The notes under the pieces: generated by a model
Databases searched by the model: none
Told to the model about the DNA's origin: nothing
Seen by the model: only the letters and a program-made list of their open reading frames with translations
Shown: piece by piece, positions 44,113 to 55,300 of the stretch
Numbering within the stretch: the first letter of the stretch is position 1
How the letters are laid out: each line of letters starts with the position of its first letter
Translations under genes and position numbers: made by a program
Assembly (NCBI GenBank): GCA_028274465.1
Contig: CM051456.1
Span: 109,359,397 to 109,423,396, forward strand
Reading direction: 5' to 3'
Length of the DNA: 64,000 nucleotides
Source of the DNA: Plantago ovata
Taxonomy: Eukaryota; Streptophyta; Magnoliopsida; Lamiales; Plantaginaceae

Positions 44113-46438
44113 TACATCCCCGTTACAAGTGACTCTTCTGATCAGTATATTTCAAGAATCCATACACGCGATGGCACAAGCTAAGCTTGATGTAGACGCG
44201 GGAAGGATCAAAAGTAGTTGTACCAATCTGTCGACGAAAAAGCAAGAAGCTGGAAAGTGTTGAGCCATAAAAATCTACATTTTCATGATGTCGACTTTGA
44301 TATATTCAACTGAAACCTATGTATTTTGTCTTTACTACTAAAATCTTTTGTAACTTAGTTTGCATCTGCGATCACTCATCACATTTAAAGTGACAACTCA
44401 TACAACTTAATAACTTATGATTTGATGAAGTAATTTCACACAGAAATTAAAGGTCATGCTCAATGATAATTTTGTCACATTCAGATCATTATCACCATGT
44501 TCAGATCGCAGATTCAGTGATGTATGCACTAAAAGCGCTGAACTTAAGTTGAAGTACTAGTTAGTGATGATAAATGCAAATTAGCAGCAAAGTTATATTG
44601 GGAAAATATAGTGAATGAAGAAACAATAGGTTCCAGAATCAGAGCTGATAGTTTGAGAAACAATTTTAAAATAAGTTTAAAATAACTTTTTTCAAGTCAC
44701 ATGTTTCATTCTCTGCCATATCATATAGTAGACCTGGTTTATAGAAGTATTATCCCCTGCACTAGGCACTCATTTGTTTTAAATGCACGAAGTATCCATA
44801 CCAAAAAAATTGTTGGTGAAAATCACCCTAATGTTCAATCGATTGTACAAATGTTTCTTAATTGAAGTTTGCATGTGCGAAAGTTGCCCCTCAAAGTTTG
44901 ACCTTTCTACGAATTGCACCTTGATTCAAAATTTTGTATGTTTTATATGGTTGTTTAGATTGTTTACTTTATGGTTTTATTACCTCCCCTCTATGTTCAT
45001 GAGCTTACCTAAAGGGCTGGAAAGTTTTTTGACCTAGTTACTTGTTCCATTTGAAGACAAGGATTGGAATGGAAGTGTGGACAATTAATGCAGTTTGTGA
45101 ACTTTAGGACAATTCAGTCTGTGTACTTTAGTTTGCTACTACTTACAGTTATATTTTTCTTGTGGACTTATAAAATTCTGGTTGTCTCAATTTTGTTGGC
45201 ATGTATTGGTGTAGTCTTGTTGAAAGTACTAGGCATGGCAGGGCAGGGGAAGGGGGTGGCATTCTTATGTCGGAAAGAGGATCAGTGTTTTGGAAGCACA
45301 CTCTTCCCTATCTTCACCCATCTTTTGCATTCATCTAGTTTTTTAGGGTTCTAATAGCATTACAAGGCTTTTATTTGTGGTTTAGAGAGAAGCTTCCTCT
45401 CTTTTGCACGTTCTTTCTCTCTCCGTTTCCTCTTTATTTTGTAGTTCATGTTAGACAGTCTAAGAGTCAGTACACCAACATATTGCACACTAATTGTGAT
45501 TATGATGAGAACTTGGACGGACTAAGCCGGTCCATGGTGGAGGATTTGCCTTGAACAGGTCTTTGGGTAGAGAATATGTCTCTAGGCATATCAATATCAA
45601 TAATCAAGCATGTTTATTAATGAACTAATGTGACACTTATATAGTGGAGAAAGTACAATGCGATAAAGAAAAGTAAATAAAGATATGGAAAGGATAATTA
45701 ATGAAAGATACTCTAAGAGATAATTACCAATTTAAAGATATATTCTCTAGAGATTGGACTCTTAATGACTAAGAATTACCTAATCCTTGCTAAAGAGACT
45801 TGTACGTGAAGACTTCATAGTTCGTGACGCTCTAGAACTTTCGAAGTCTTCATCAGATTATCTACTAACTTGGTTGTATAGGGTTTACATTGACGTAATA
45901 TGTTTGCAACTTATCAATGTGCAAAAGTATTGTCAGGTTGGATTTTTGGGTCGTCTTAGCTCTTCTCCTATTTTCAGTTGTTCCATCTTCAGCAAACTAC
46001 TTGGTCTTATTCAGTGGCGGATCTACATGGGATCCAGTGGGGTCACTGGACCCCCTGTGATTTGATATATAATGGTTTTTGTAGTAAATAGTCATTGTCA
46101 TTGAATGACTAATGGTGCAGTGGTTACTGATCCCGCTGAACACTAGAGGGGCACGCGTTCATGTTGAAAAATCACAAGTTGAAAAATCACACAGAATTAG
46201 AAATTTAAGGGGCTAATTGCGTTCTTTGGAAACTTAGAGGGGCAAATTACACAAGTTGGTAATGCTAGCTGGCAAATCGCAAATACAAAACGTTTAAGGG
46301 TCCCTTTGTACAAATATCCGACCATAGGAGTATAAGATTTTCTTCTCCAAAGTTTTTGCAAATACAAGGCCACCTACAGTTTTTACAGAACCTTACTCCA
46401 TTGTTACCGGATTGGCGCAGTGTGTATGTAGAATTTAG
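44113..46438. other. Intergenic, decayed repeats
   Basis: No gene recognised. Around 46010-46200 a GTGGCGGATC stretch and a region resembling the SINE at 8976-9103 (shared AACACTAGAGG) suggest old transposon pieces, and GTTGAAAAATCACA is tandemly doubled at about 46160-46190. 45600-45900 has AT-rich remnants without clear ends. The upstream leader of the PPR gene ends at 46438. Confidence 0.4.
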
Positions 46439-48475
46439 ATGATCAGAACTTGCAGATCATCATGCAAACTCATCAACGAACAGCGGAAGAGCACTCTCCT
46501 ACTTCGAACATCACACGCTTATTGCTTTTCCATTCCAAAACGATCCCTTTACAACAGAAATACAGCTACTTCTTGTTCAGTACATGTGAATGTATACCCA
46601 GACCAAAATACTGTTGCTGCTGGTCCTGAATACCGGAGAACTATCTCAACGACGACTTACGATTACAATGTACGAATTGCTGAGCTGGGTCGTCATGGAA
46701 AAGTTGATGTGGCACGCCAGCTGTTCGACGAAATGCCTCAGAGAGATGAGGTTTCTTATTCTACCATGATCAATATTTATCTCAAGAACGGCGACTTTCC
46801 GAAAGCCGAGAGCCTTTTCAGTGTGACTCCAGAGGGCATGAAAGGTGTTGTGGTGAATTCTTCCATGGTGCATGCTTATGCGAGGGATGGTAGGGTGGAC
46901 ATAGCAAAGGAGATATTCGACAGGATGCCTGAGAGGAATGCGTTTTCGTGGACCAATCTGATTTTCGGGTACTTTAAAGTAGGGAGAGTGGATGAAGCTC
47001 TTGAACTTTTTCAGAAGATGCCTGAAGGGATGAAAAATGTGGTCACGTGGACTAATGTGATCATGGGATTGGCGGGGAATGGGATGATTAATGAGGCTCG
47101 TGCAGCTTTTGATCAGATGCCAGTTAAGAATGTGGTGACATGGACCTCGATGATAAAGGTTTATGTGGAGAATAGCATGGTTGACGAAGCTTTTAAACTG
47201 TTTCGGGAGATGCCAGAGCGGAATTTGTATTCTTGGAACATTATGATTAGTGCATTGTTGGATACTAGCAGAGTAGATGATGCAATGAACTTGTTTGATT
47301 CAATGCCTTGGAGGAATGCTATTTCATGGACTACTATGGTCACGGGTCTTGGGAGAAATGGAATGACTGACCTGGCTCGGAAATACTTTGATCAAATGCC
47401 AAATAAGGATATTGCAGCGTGGAATGCAATAATCACTGTGTATATCAATGAAGGGCGTATGGTTAAGGCTAATGAACTGTTTAGGTTGATGTCCAAGAAA
47501 AATATTGTGACTTGGAATGCAATTATATATGGATATGCCAAAGATAAGCAAGAGGATGAAGCCTTTAGGCATTTTATATTAATGCGTCACACTGGAATTA
47601 AACCTAATGAGTTGAGTCTCACTAGTCTCCTGACCTCTTGCAGTGGTATTTTGGGTGTGTTGCAAGTTCATGGGGTCATAATGCGCCTTGGGTTCTACAC
47701 AGAGATATCACTTGCTAACACTTTGATTAACATGTATTTTAGAAATGGTGACCTTACTTCAGCTCAGATTACTTTTGAAAATATTGAGACAAAGGACGTG
47801 ATCTCATGGACTTCAATGATACTAGCATATTCTAATCATGGATTTGGAATACAGGCGTTGCAAGCATTTGCTCGAATGCTAAGATCAGGATATAGTCCAG
47901 ATGAGGTTACTTTTGTTGGGATTCTATCAGCCTGTAGTCATGCTGGCCTTGTCAAGAAAGGCAGAATGCTTTTTGACTCAATGTGCACTGCTTATGGCTT
48001 AGAAGCTATGCCAGAGCATTATTCTTGCCTTGTTGACATCTTGGGGCGTGCTGGGCTGTTACAAGATGCTGTGAACGTGGTTCTTGAAATGCCTCCAGAA
48101 AAATATGACTCGGTAGTTCTTGGGGCCTTGGTTGGTGCTTGCAGGTTACATGGACATGATAGATTAGTGGATCAGGTAGGAGAGAAGCTAATAGAGCTTG
48201 ATCCAGATAGCTGTGGCTCATATGTTCTCCTGGCTAATGTCTATGCTGCATCTGGAAGATGGGAAAAGTTTTGTCACTTGAGAAAACAGATGAAGGAGAG
48301 AAACGTGGTGAAAGTGCCTGGATTTAGTCAAATCGAAGTTAATGGCAGGAGTCATTTGTTTTTGGTGGGTGACAGATCTCATCCTGAAATGAAGGAGATT
48401 TACATGCTGCTAAAGGAGAAGCTTCTGCCAGTAATGCAGGACAAATCGCTTATATATGTTACTGCAATATCATAA
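46439..48475 (+). CDS. PLS-class pentatricopeptide repeat protein (E-type)
   Basis: Intronless, 678 residues. The first ~60 residues are Ser/Arg/Thr-rich with few acidic residues, a likely mitochondrial or plastid targeting peptide. From about residue 75 to 480 there are around a dozen P, L and S repeat units with the classic pattern (VDVARQLFDEMPQRDEVSYS, VDEALELFQKMPEGMKNVVT, NIVTWNAIIYGYAK). Then an E domain follows (GSYVLLANVYAASGRWEKF), then an E+-like end (VPGFSQIEVNGRSHLFLVGD) and a short tail with no DYW deaminase motif. PLS-class PPR proteins bind organelle RNA and mark C-to-U editing sites; lacking DYW, it would need a DYW partner. Target site unknown. Its end converges with the carboxylesterase gene only 65 bp away. 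Confidence 0.9.
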   Translation: MIRTCRSSCKLINEQRKSTLLLRTSHAYCFSIPKRSLYNRNTATSCSVHVNVYPDQNTVAAGPEYRRTISTTTYDYNVRIAELGRHGKVDVARQLFDEMPQRDEVSYSTMINIYLKNGDFPKAESLFSVTPEGMKGVVVNSSMVHAYARDGRVDIAKEIFDRMPERNAFSWTNLIFGYFKVGRVDEALELFQKMPEGMKNVVTWTNVIMGLAGNGMINEARAAFDQMPVKNVVTWTSMIKVYVENSMVDEAFKLFREMPERNLYSWNIMISALLDTSRVDDAMNLFDSMPWRNAISWTTMVTGLGRNGMTDLARKYFDQMPNKDIAAWNAIITVYINEGRMVKANELFRLMSKKNIVTWNAIIYGYAKDKQEDEAFRHFILMRHTGIKPNELSLTSLLTSCSGILGVLQVHGVIMRLGFYTEISLANTLINMYFRNGDLTSAQITFENIETKDVISWTSMILAYSNHGFGIQALQAFARMLRSGYSPDEVTFVGILSACSHAGLVKKGRMLFDSMCTAYGLEAMPEHYSCLVDILGRAGLLQDAVNVVLEMPPEKYDSVVLGALVGACRLHGHDRLVDQVGEKLIELDPDSCGSYVLLANVYAASGRWEKFCHLRKQMKERNVVKVPGFSQIEVNGRSHLFLVGDRSHPEMKEIYMLLKEKLLPVMQDKSLIYVTAIS

Positions 48476-48540
48476 CTTCAGAATGTATTTCACATGAAAA
48501 TTCAATTAAAATCTGCTTGTTTCTGAGTGAACATGAAAGT

Positions 48541-49974
48541 TCAATTACAATGTGCCTGTTCCCGAATGAACTTGGTCACATCTTTCACTACCAAATCAAA
48601 TTCAGCAACTTCTGGGAATCCATAGAAACCATGAAATGTATTAGGATACTCAAGCACCTCCACTTCTTTCCCACAGTTCTCTAACCATTCCACATATTTC
48701 TTCTGCCAATCTTGCAGTGGATCATGTCCTCCCATAACAACCAATGCTTTCGGAAATCCACTACTCTTGAGCTTTTCAGTAGCTTCAGAAGACTTCCCAT
48801 CCCCAAAAACACGAGCAGCATGGTAGTTTCTATCAGCACCCTCTGGCAAAAAACACCTCCACATCCAGTCTGTACTCTCCACATTAAGAATCGGCGGTTT
48901 CTTCAGCCTCAGTTCCGATTCCACTCGCTCTTCTCCTCCAAAAAAGGGCTGCAGCCCCAGAAGTCCAATGACTTTGATTTCTTTAAACTTGTTGGAGTTT
49001 TCAGATGCTTTTAGTGTTATGCGATGAGCTATGTTGCCTCCTGCGCTATCTCCGGCAATGAAGCACCTTTTCATGTCAGTATTTGCAGGTAAAACATTAT
49101 GGTTATGTCCATCTATGAATTTTAAGCTGTCAAAACCGTCTTCGTACTGAATAGGGTACCTAATAGCAAACAGGTGCCCAAATTAATGTGATAGAGAGGA
49201 ATAGCTATAAAAGTTAACAGACAGGGAGAAAATCAGATGAGATGATTTGAAGAATCACATGAAAGCAAAAGGCAGCAAACTTTCAATACCAATTGATAGG
49301 GTTTTGATTACTGCATTCTCCTCAAAACCTGGATTGATCCATAAATTTGAATAAACTAGAAATGTAGAAACTAATAAAACTCTGTAGTCCTAATTTATCT
49401 TGTATAATTGTATTGTTCATCTAGTTGGTGTTTTGGCTGGATATATTAGGAATTGAAAACTTTCTGGATAAATAAAATCCTTTCATTTGATTATTGAAGT
49501 AAGAAATAGCTAGAACCCTTTTGAATTGAATCATTACCGATACTCAGGTGCAAGGCGATAGTTGATGGAGGCGACTACAGCGGGTGCCTCTGCTGCTAGA
49601 AGGCTGCAGAGCTTATCATATGGCTCGGAATCAGGTCCATAACTGGTGAAACCACCTCCATGATAGTACACAATCAGAGGTAATGATTCATATGATGATG
49701 TCACCTCTTTGCTAGTACTGCTTGGTGTAAATAGGCGGAACCATAGGTTACGGGACTGATCGATGGTGATGTCGGAGGTGGAGACATTGGTGGTGGTGTT
49801 GACACGCTTGGTGCGTGTAGCAGGGGCTTTGAAATCTATGAGACTGAAAACACGGCGGTTTATGGTGCCATCCCGGCGGATGTAAAAATGTCTAGCTAAC
49901 GCCAAGATGCAAACCTTGATTCTTGTCACTAATGGCAGCTGAGTCTGTGCGTATTTTACCTTGTTGCAAGCCAT
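48541..49974 (-). CDS. Plant carboxylesterase (CXE family, alpha/beta hydrolase)
   Basis: Two exons: 49538-49974 and 48541-49159, with the split codon CG|G restored (Arg146), giving 351 residues. The oxyanion hole HGGGF is at residues 105-109, the nucleophile elbow GDSAGG at 182-187 (Ser184), and the triad is completed by Asp292 (GGHDPLQDW) and His322 (FHGFYG). The active-site set is complete, so the protein is probably a catalytic esterase, unlike GID1 receptors, which lack the catalytic His. It resembles the CXE17/18 type. Substrate unknown; such enzymes hydrolyse ester bonds of small metabolites or xenobiotics. The start is the only ATG giving the family N-terminus (MACNKVKYAQTQLP). Confidence 0.9.
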
Positions 49975-50248
49975 TTTGTTAGGTGGTTACTTTCTATCAC
50001 ATTTCTTTTGTTAGGTGGTTACTTTCTATCACATTTCTCGACTTAAGTAGTCTGTGAGTATGGCAAGTATTTATTACTAATATCTTGTTTTCTTCGTAGT
50101 ACAACCTGGATATATTACAAAAGATAAAGAAAGAAATGAAAATATCAAATTGTTTTCCAGCTAAAAAGCCATAGGATGAGGTTATTCAGATAAATAGAGA
50201 AAATCAACATACATGAAGCTAATAAATACAAGAAACAACACAGAAAAT

Positions 50249-51346
50249 CTAATGAAGAATGCATTCTTTAGGCATCTGAGCAAACCTAGCAACATCTTGA
50301 CAATAATCATAAACTAAGAAATTGTTCCTAATCCACTTTAATTTCCTTTTCCTTTCCTTGTTCACCTCTTTCACCACAGGCTTATCCCACCAAAACTGCC
50401 TTGATTTTCCACACTTCACCACCGGATCGCTGCTTTCATCCGGACCAAGTTCACAACCATCTATCTCGAACGCCTGGAACGTTACCTCAAAAGGAGCGAG
50501 ACTCCAGTTTGTCTTCACCTTCCCTCCTTGTGTAGCCCAGTCATCAGCGTTCCACAACGACCCGTGGATTCCCATTACTTGATTCTTTGGGAATGGGACG
50601 CCTTTCTTCTCCATGTTTGCAAATTCTCTTATCGGAATGTCATCAACCATAAATCTGTTAGAGTTGATGAAATGTTAGCTTAAGATCAAGAACAAATTTA
50701 TCATATGATCATAAGGTAGTTGTGAATTACAAGATTGAGCGGCGATTCCAGAAGAAGGAGTAAGTGTGAAAATCTGTTGTGGGATCGAACCATAGGAAAT
50801 GCCTTTGCTCCCGGTTTCCTGTACCATTAATGTACAAGTTTGTCTGGACTATGTAAGGCTCCCCAGACACATTGCCAAGAAACTCAAAGTCTAGTTCATC
50901 ATGATTCGAACTCTCTGATGTCATCTGCATGTTTGGTAGCATTCGTCAGCAGCAGCATAATCGCGGAAATAGTGTTTGTTCATAGCGTAAACTTACATAG
51001 TAAGCAGTCACAGTTCCGGCAGAATCGCCTGGAATTAATTTGATTTGAGCACTGGCTTTGCCGAATAAATATTTCTTCTGAGACTCAAATCCACACCCTG
51101 AAACAATATGCTACTGCTCGTAAGCATCCAATTAATATAATTCTGCAGGTAGAGTCGTTACATGTAATTACCTGTAGATTGATCGAGTGATAACGTAGTC
51201 TGGTCCCCTTGAGTAACAATGTGATCAGGCGCCCAAGTTCCCTTAAATAAATCACCAAAACCTGCAGAATTTCCAGAATGCATAAGCATTGCAAAGCTTA
51301 TGATCATAGCACACACATTCTTCATTCTGAAACTGGAAAGCCTCAT
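50249..51346 (-). CDS. Xyloglucan endotransglucosylase/hydrolase (XTH)
   Basis: Four exons on the minus strand: 51172-51346, 50997-51097, 50731-50924, 50249-50654; joined in frame to 291 residues, the standard XTH length. A signal peptide is followed by [10 protein letters not shown]. The GH16 catalytic motif reads [11 protein letters not shown] (residues 100-110) with both Glu residues, directly followed by an N-glycosylation site (NVS). The C-terminal XET region has conserved cysteines ([20 protein letters not shown]). XTHs cut and re-join xyloglucan in the cell wall, loosening or building it during growth. The start at 51346 is preferred over an upstream in-frame ATG because the TATA box lies between them. 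Confidence 0.92.
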
Positions 51347-51400
51347 GGTCTTTGAAATATAAGCTTGTAAGTAAGCATTAACAAGAATAGCACCGTTACC

Positions 51401-51410
51401 TATATATACG
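51401..51410 (-). promoter_or_regulatory. TATA box of the XTH gene
   Basis: CGTATATATA on the minus strand, about 55 bp upstream of the chosen start, giving a short leader. It excludes the upstream in-frame ATG near 51457 as the main start. Confidence 0.6.
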
Positions 51411-52321
51411 CCAAGGTTTCTTGTTAAAATGTTTTTATGAAAGTGGAGTTCAATCATGAATGATGAAGTGACTTTTCATTCCAAGTGAACAAGTTGATGA
51501 AGATTAATTCCATATTTTCATCCATGTGAGTTGAAGAAAAATAGTTGAGATGGTTTCTTTTGGTGGATCCCAGATTGGAATGTTGTTGGTGGATTTTATG
51601 GGTTGATGAATAAACAAATGTATTTGTAGCCAAAAGAGGATTTAGATTTAGGAAGAGACTAGAGGGAGAAAATGGGATTGCAGTTGGAATCTCTCAGTGG
51701 AAGCCATCTCTGCGCCACTTCAACAACTTGTAATGTTTATGCAGTTCATCAATTTAGTATGCATAATAATAATAATATCAATCCTTATCATTAAGGTTGG
51801 GCTCAATTACGAGAATTTTAACATAAAAATCTCCTCCTCTTAAATGATTTGAGGTTTATTTGAGGTTTTTAACTGAATTCCTATAATCATATTATTCCAT
51901 ATTATTGGAGATTTTAATGTGGGTTCCATAATTTAAGATTAAATAAGGGCTACAATTTAGAAAATCTTAATTCTAGAATTAAGAAGTCTTAATCCGTACT
52001 AATTCTCTGTACTCGAACTGAGTGAGTGAATTCGCGGAGAACGTCCCAAAAATGGGAGAATTATGTGATCTGGCTTAACGGGACCCACCATTGGGTGTCA
52101 GTAAAAAAAAAAACACAAAACAATTTGAATTTGCTGCATTTATTTTGTTTCCTATCAGGAATTCTGCGTTTAAGTGAGTTTGAATTTAGGGTTTATCCAT
52201 GGATGGGGATGCTATGTCGATTTCCATGTGACGTTGAGCTGTACTTTCTCTTCGATAAAAGGCTTATGGAATAAGTTCCGAGTGTACGTTGGTTTTCATC
52301 GGAAGCTGAAAAGTTGGTTAA
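51411..52321. other. Divergent promoter region, XTH and MEE22-like genes
   Basis: About 0.9 kb of non-coding DNA between two genes transcribed away from each other. No further gene was recognised. Confidence 0.5.
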
Positions 52322-55300
52322 ATGGCTGAGGATTTGGTGGCGACGGAAGGCAAACATTGCTGTGATAATGTAAGCTTATTTTCATCTCCGTTTTGTCTAC
52401 TGATTCTTCTGTGATTTAATTTATTTATTGATTGATTGATTATTGTTCGTTATTGCATTTGAAGCCCAAATGCTTGAAGCTTCGGAGCAAGTATCAGAAA
52501 CTCGAAGAGCGTAAGAACCAGTTTCGAGATGCGACTAATTTGATACAGGAGAAGTATAATGCCGTTGAACAACATAATGCAACTCTCAAACAAGGTATTG
52601 CATCCACTCCTACCTGCTTTATTCAATTCTCGATTACGATTGTAAGTTTTTTTGTAATAATTAGTTACTCACTCATTGTTAGATTTGGAATTGGATGGTT
52701 AAAAATATCAGGTGCAAAAGTTGTAGTAGTATAAAATCTAAAGTTTGTATTGCTGATGAAAAATCTGATTTCTGTCTCCAGCATTGGGAGATCTTGAAGT
52801 TGATGTTCGTAGATGGAAGGACGAGAAAGAAAAGGAAACTGGTATTCGTGTTGATCTGGAGGATGAGGTCTCTGCTCTCAAGGAGGAGATTGAATTGTTA
52901 ATAAAGAAAAATGGTCACTCTGGTTCTGGAGGGGTGGATGAGATTGAGAAGCATCAGGAGTGTTTGGAGTCCGTGGAGAAGGAGATGAATCGGATGAAGG
53001 AGCTTTTTGAGAAAGAGAAAGGAAGAGCGGATTCGGAAAAGAAGAAAGCTGAGATGCAGAGGAAGAAAGCTGATGATGCTTTAAAGAAGTTAGAAAAGGA
53101 AAAGAAGAATGTGAGTGAAGCACAGGGGGTAGCTAATACTGAAAAGGAAAATGCGGAGAAAAATAGGCTTCTGTTGGAGAAACTGAAAAATGAAAATGAT
53201 GCATTGAAGTCGAAAATGGCTTTGGAGGGATCTAAATCTGAAGCAGTAGACAAGAATCTGGAGGCAGAGAAACAGGAAACAAATAAAGCAAGGAAAATGG
53301 CAGAAATGAATATGAAGAAAGCAGAAGAGAACAAGCTTCTTTGGGAGAAAGGGAAAGTGGAACTTGATGCAGTAAAGTTGATGTTATCGTCTGAGAGATT
53401 GAAATCTGAAGCGGCAGAGAAGAAAGTGGAAGCAGAGAAACAGGAAACCATCAAAGCAAGGAAACAGGCAGAAATGAATATGAAGAAGGCAGAAGATTTC
53501 AAACTTCATTTGGAGAAAATGAAATTGGAACTTAATGGGGTAAAGTCAATGTTGACATCCGAAAGATCAAAGTCTGCAGCTGTAGAGAAGAAAGTAGAGG
53601 TAGAGAAACAAAACACTAGCAGAGAAAAGAATCGAGCAGAAGATTTCAAACTTCATTTGGAGAAGATGAATTTCGAACTTAATGGAGTAAAATCGATGTT
53701 GACATCTGAAAGATTAAAATCTGCAGCAGCGGAGAAGAAAGTAGAGGTAGAGAAACAAAACACTAGCAGAGAAAAGACTCGAGCTGATGATTTGACAAAA
53801 AAATTGGAACAGGAAAGTACCAGGCTTAGAAAATTAGAGGAAGAGCTTTGTGTACATAGATGCCCCAACAGATCGGTTGATGCTCATGCTGCCGCACCCA
53901 GTGACCCCAAAAGCATTTGTGCTGGAGCTGAAAATAATAATACCCTAAGGTCTCAAGGGATTAAGAATCTATTGGAGAAAGATCAAACCATGACCAAAGA
54001 GAAAAGACGGGTGGATTCTGAGAGAAAGAAAGCAAAGAAACTCCGGAAAGCTGCCAAAGAACACAAAATGATGGCCTTACAAGACAAGTATCGAGCTGAT
54101 CGTCTATATAAAGAGTTGGAAGTTTATAAGCTGAGGTTGAAAGAATTGGGAAAGGGGCCACATGAATCTCTCCAGTACAAAACATTTGCTGATAGTTATC
54201 AGAGGTGCAATGATAATATATATGAAACTGAAACAGTGAAATTGCTAAAGAATCAGTTGAAGCTTGAAGAGATGCTCACAAAGCATGCCAAGGAAGCAAC
54301 AAAACTGGAAGTTTTTCGTAACAATATTTTACATCAAGAGCTTCTGCACCTAAAGATGGAATACTGTCGGTTTCAGCAACGCTTGGACATGCTTGATGGT
54401 TGTTTCCTTAGTGACAGTGAAGGTATTCATGAACTTGAAAAGGTTAGTCTCTCTCCCGTGCGGTGTTACTTATGACTTCTTGTTTTTTTCCTCATTCATT
54501 TATTATATTTTACAAATTTAAATATATTATTTATGTATTTGTTTTAAGAATTAATGTGTTTATGTGAATGTAGAAAGTGTTTTGATCATTTGATGTGTCT
54601 TGACAAATTTTATGAGCAATAGCTTCGTATCTGGCCAGTTGATTTTGGTTGGTGATGGCTGATAACAATATTTGTACATCGTGCATTTGGAGCGCAATAT
54701 GATTGACTATCTATCTTATGTAAGGATTTTCCTTTCATGGTCATGTCTTTCTGGTACCTTTGCTACCTGTTAGTTTGTTGAAAACAGCATCTCTGGAGCA
54801 CTGCTAGAAATTGCAGACTATTACCACTTCATAAATAGGATGATTTTGAAATATAGCTGTGTTTGTGCCATTAGAAATCACACAGTTCCTTCTTTGCAGT
54901 ACTTCTACAGATATAATTTCTACTTATTCAAATGGTAACATTATGTTACAGGTGGGTAATCAGACCTTCGGAGGGGATAAATTCTACTCAGACGAATTGC
55001 TTGCATCAGGTATAAATTTTAGATTGAATCATCAGTGTAGAGGTTCCAAAAGAAATATCTTACAGAGTTCTGCCATAAATTCCAGTTCTGCATCCATAGA
55101 AGATCAATCATTGGTGGGATCACCCAGAAGCAGTACTTTCCGTGTCTTGACGTCGGCTAAACTTGGAGCTGTATCAAACGCAGATGCAACTATATTAAAA
55201 TTACCTGGCAAGAAGAGAATGAGGGACAGTGAGAATGATGTTTCCACAGCTAAAAACATCAAAAGTCAAATTAGAGGCAATGATAATGAGAATGCAGATA

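Noticed and set aside
44783-45354. Two hydrophobic frames of 84 and 96 codons
   Set aside because: No homology recognised, no promoter signal; composition fits random AT-rich DNA.
51347-51457. Longer XTH N-terminus from an upstream ATG
   Set aside because: The TATA box at 51401 lies downstream of it, and the shorter start gives a normal signal peptide.
52878-53502. Long antisense Ser/Phe-rich frames opposite the MEE22-like coiled coil
   Set aside because: They arise from the Lys/Glu codon bias of the coiled coil read backwards.
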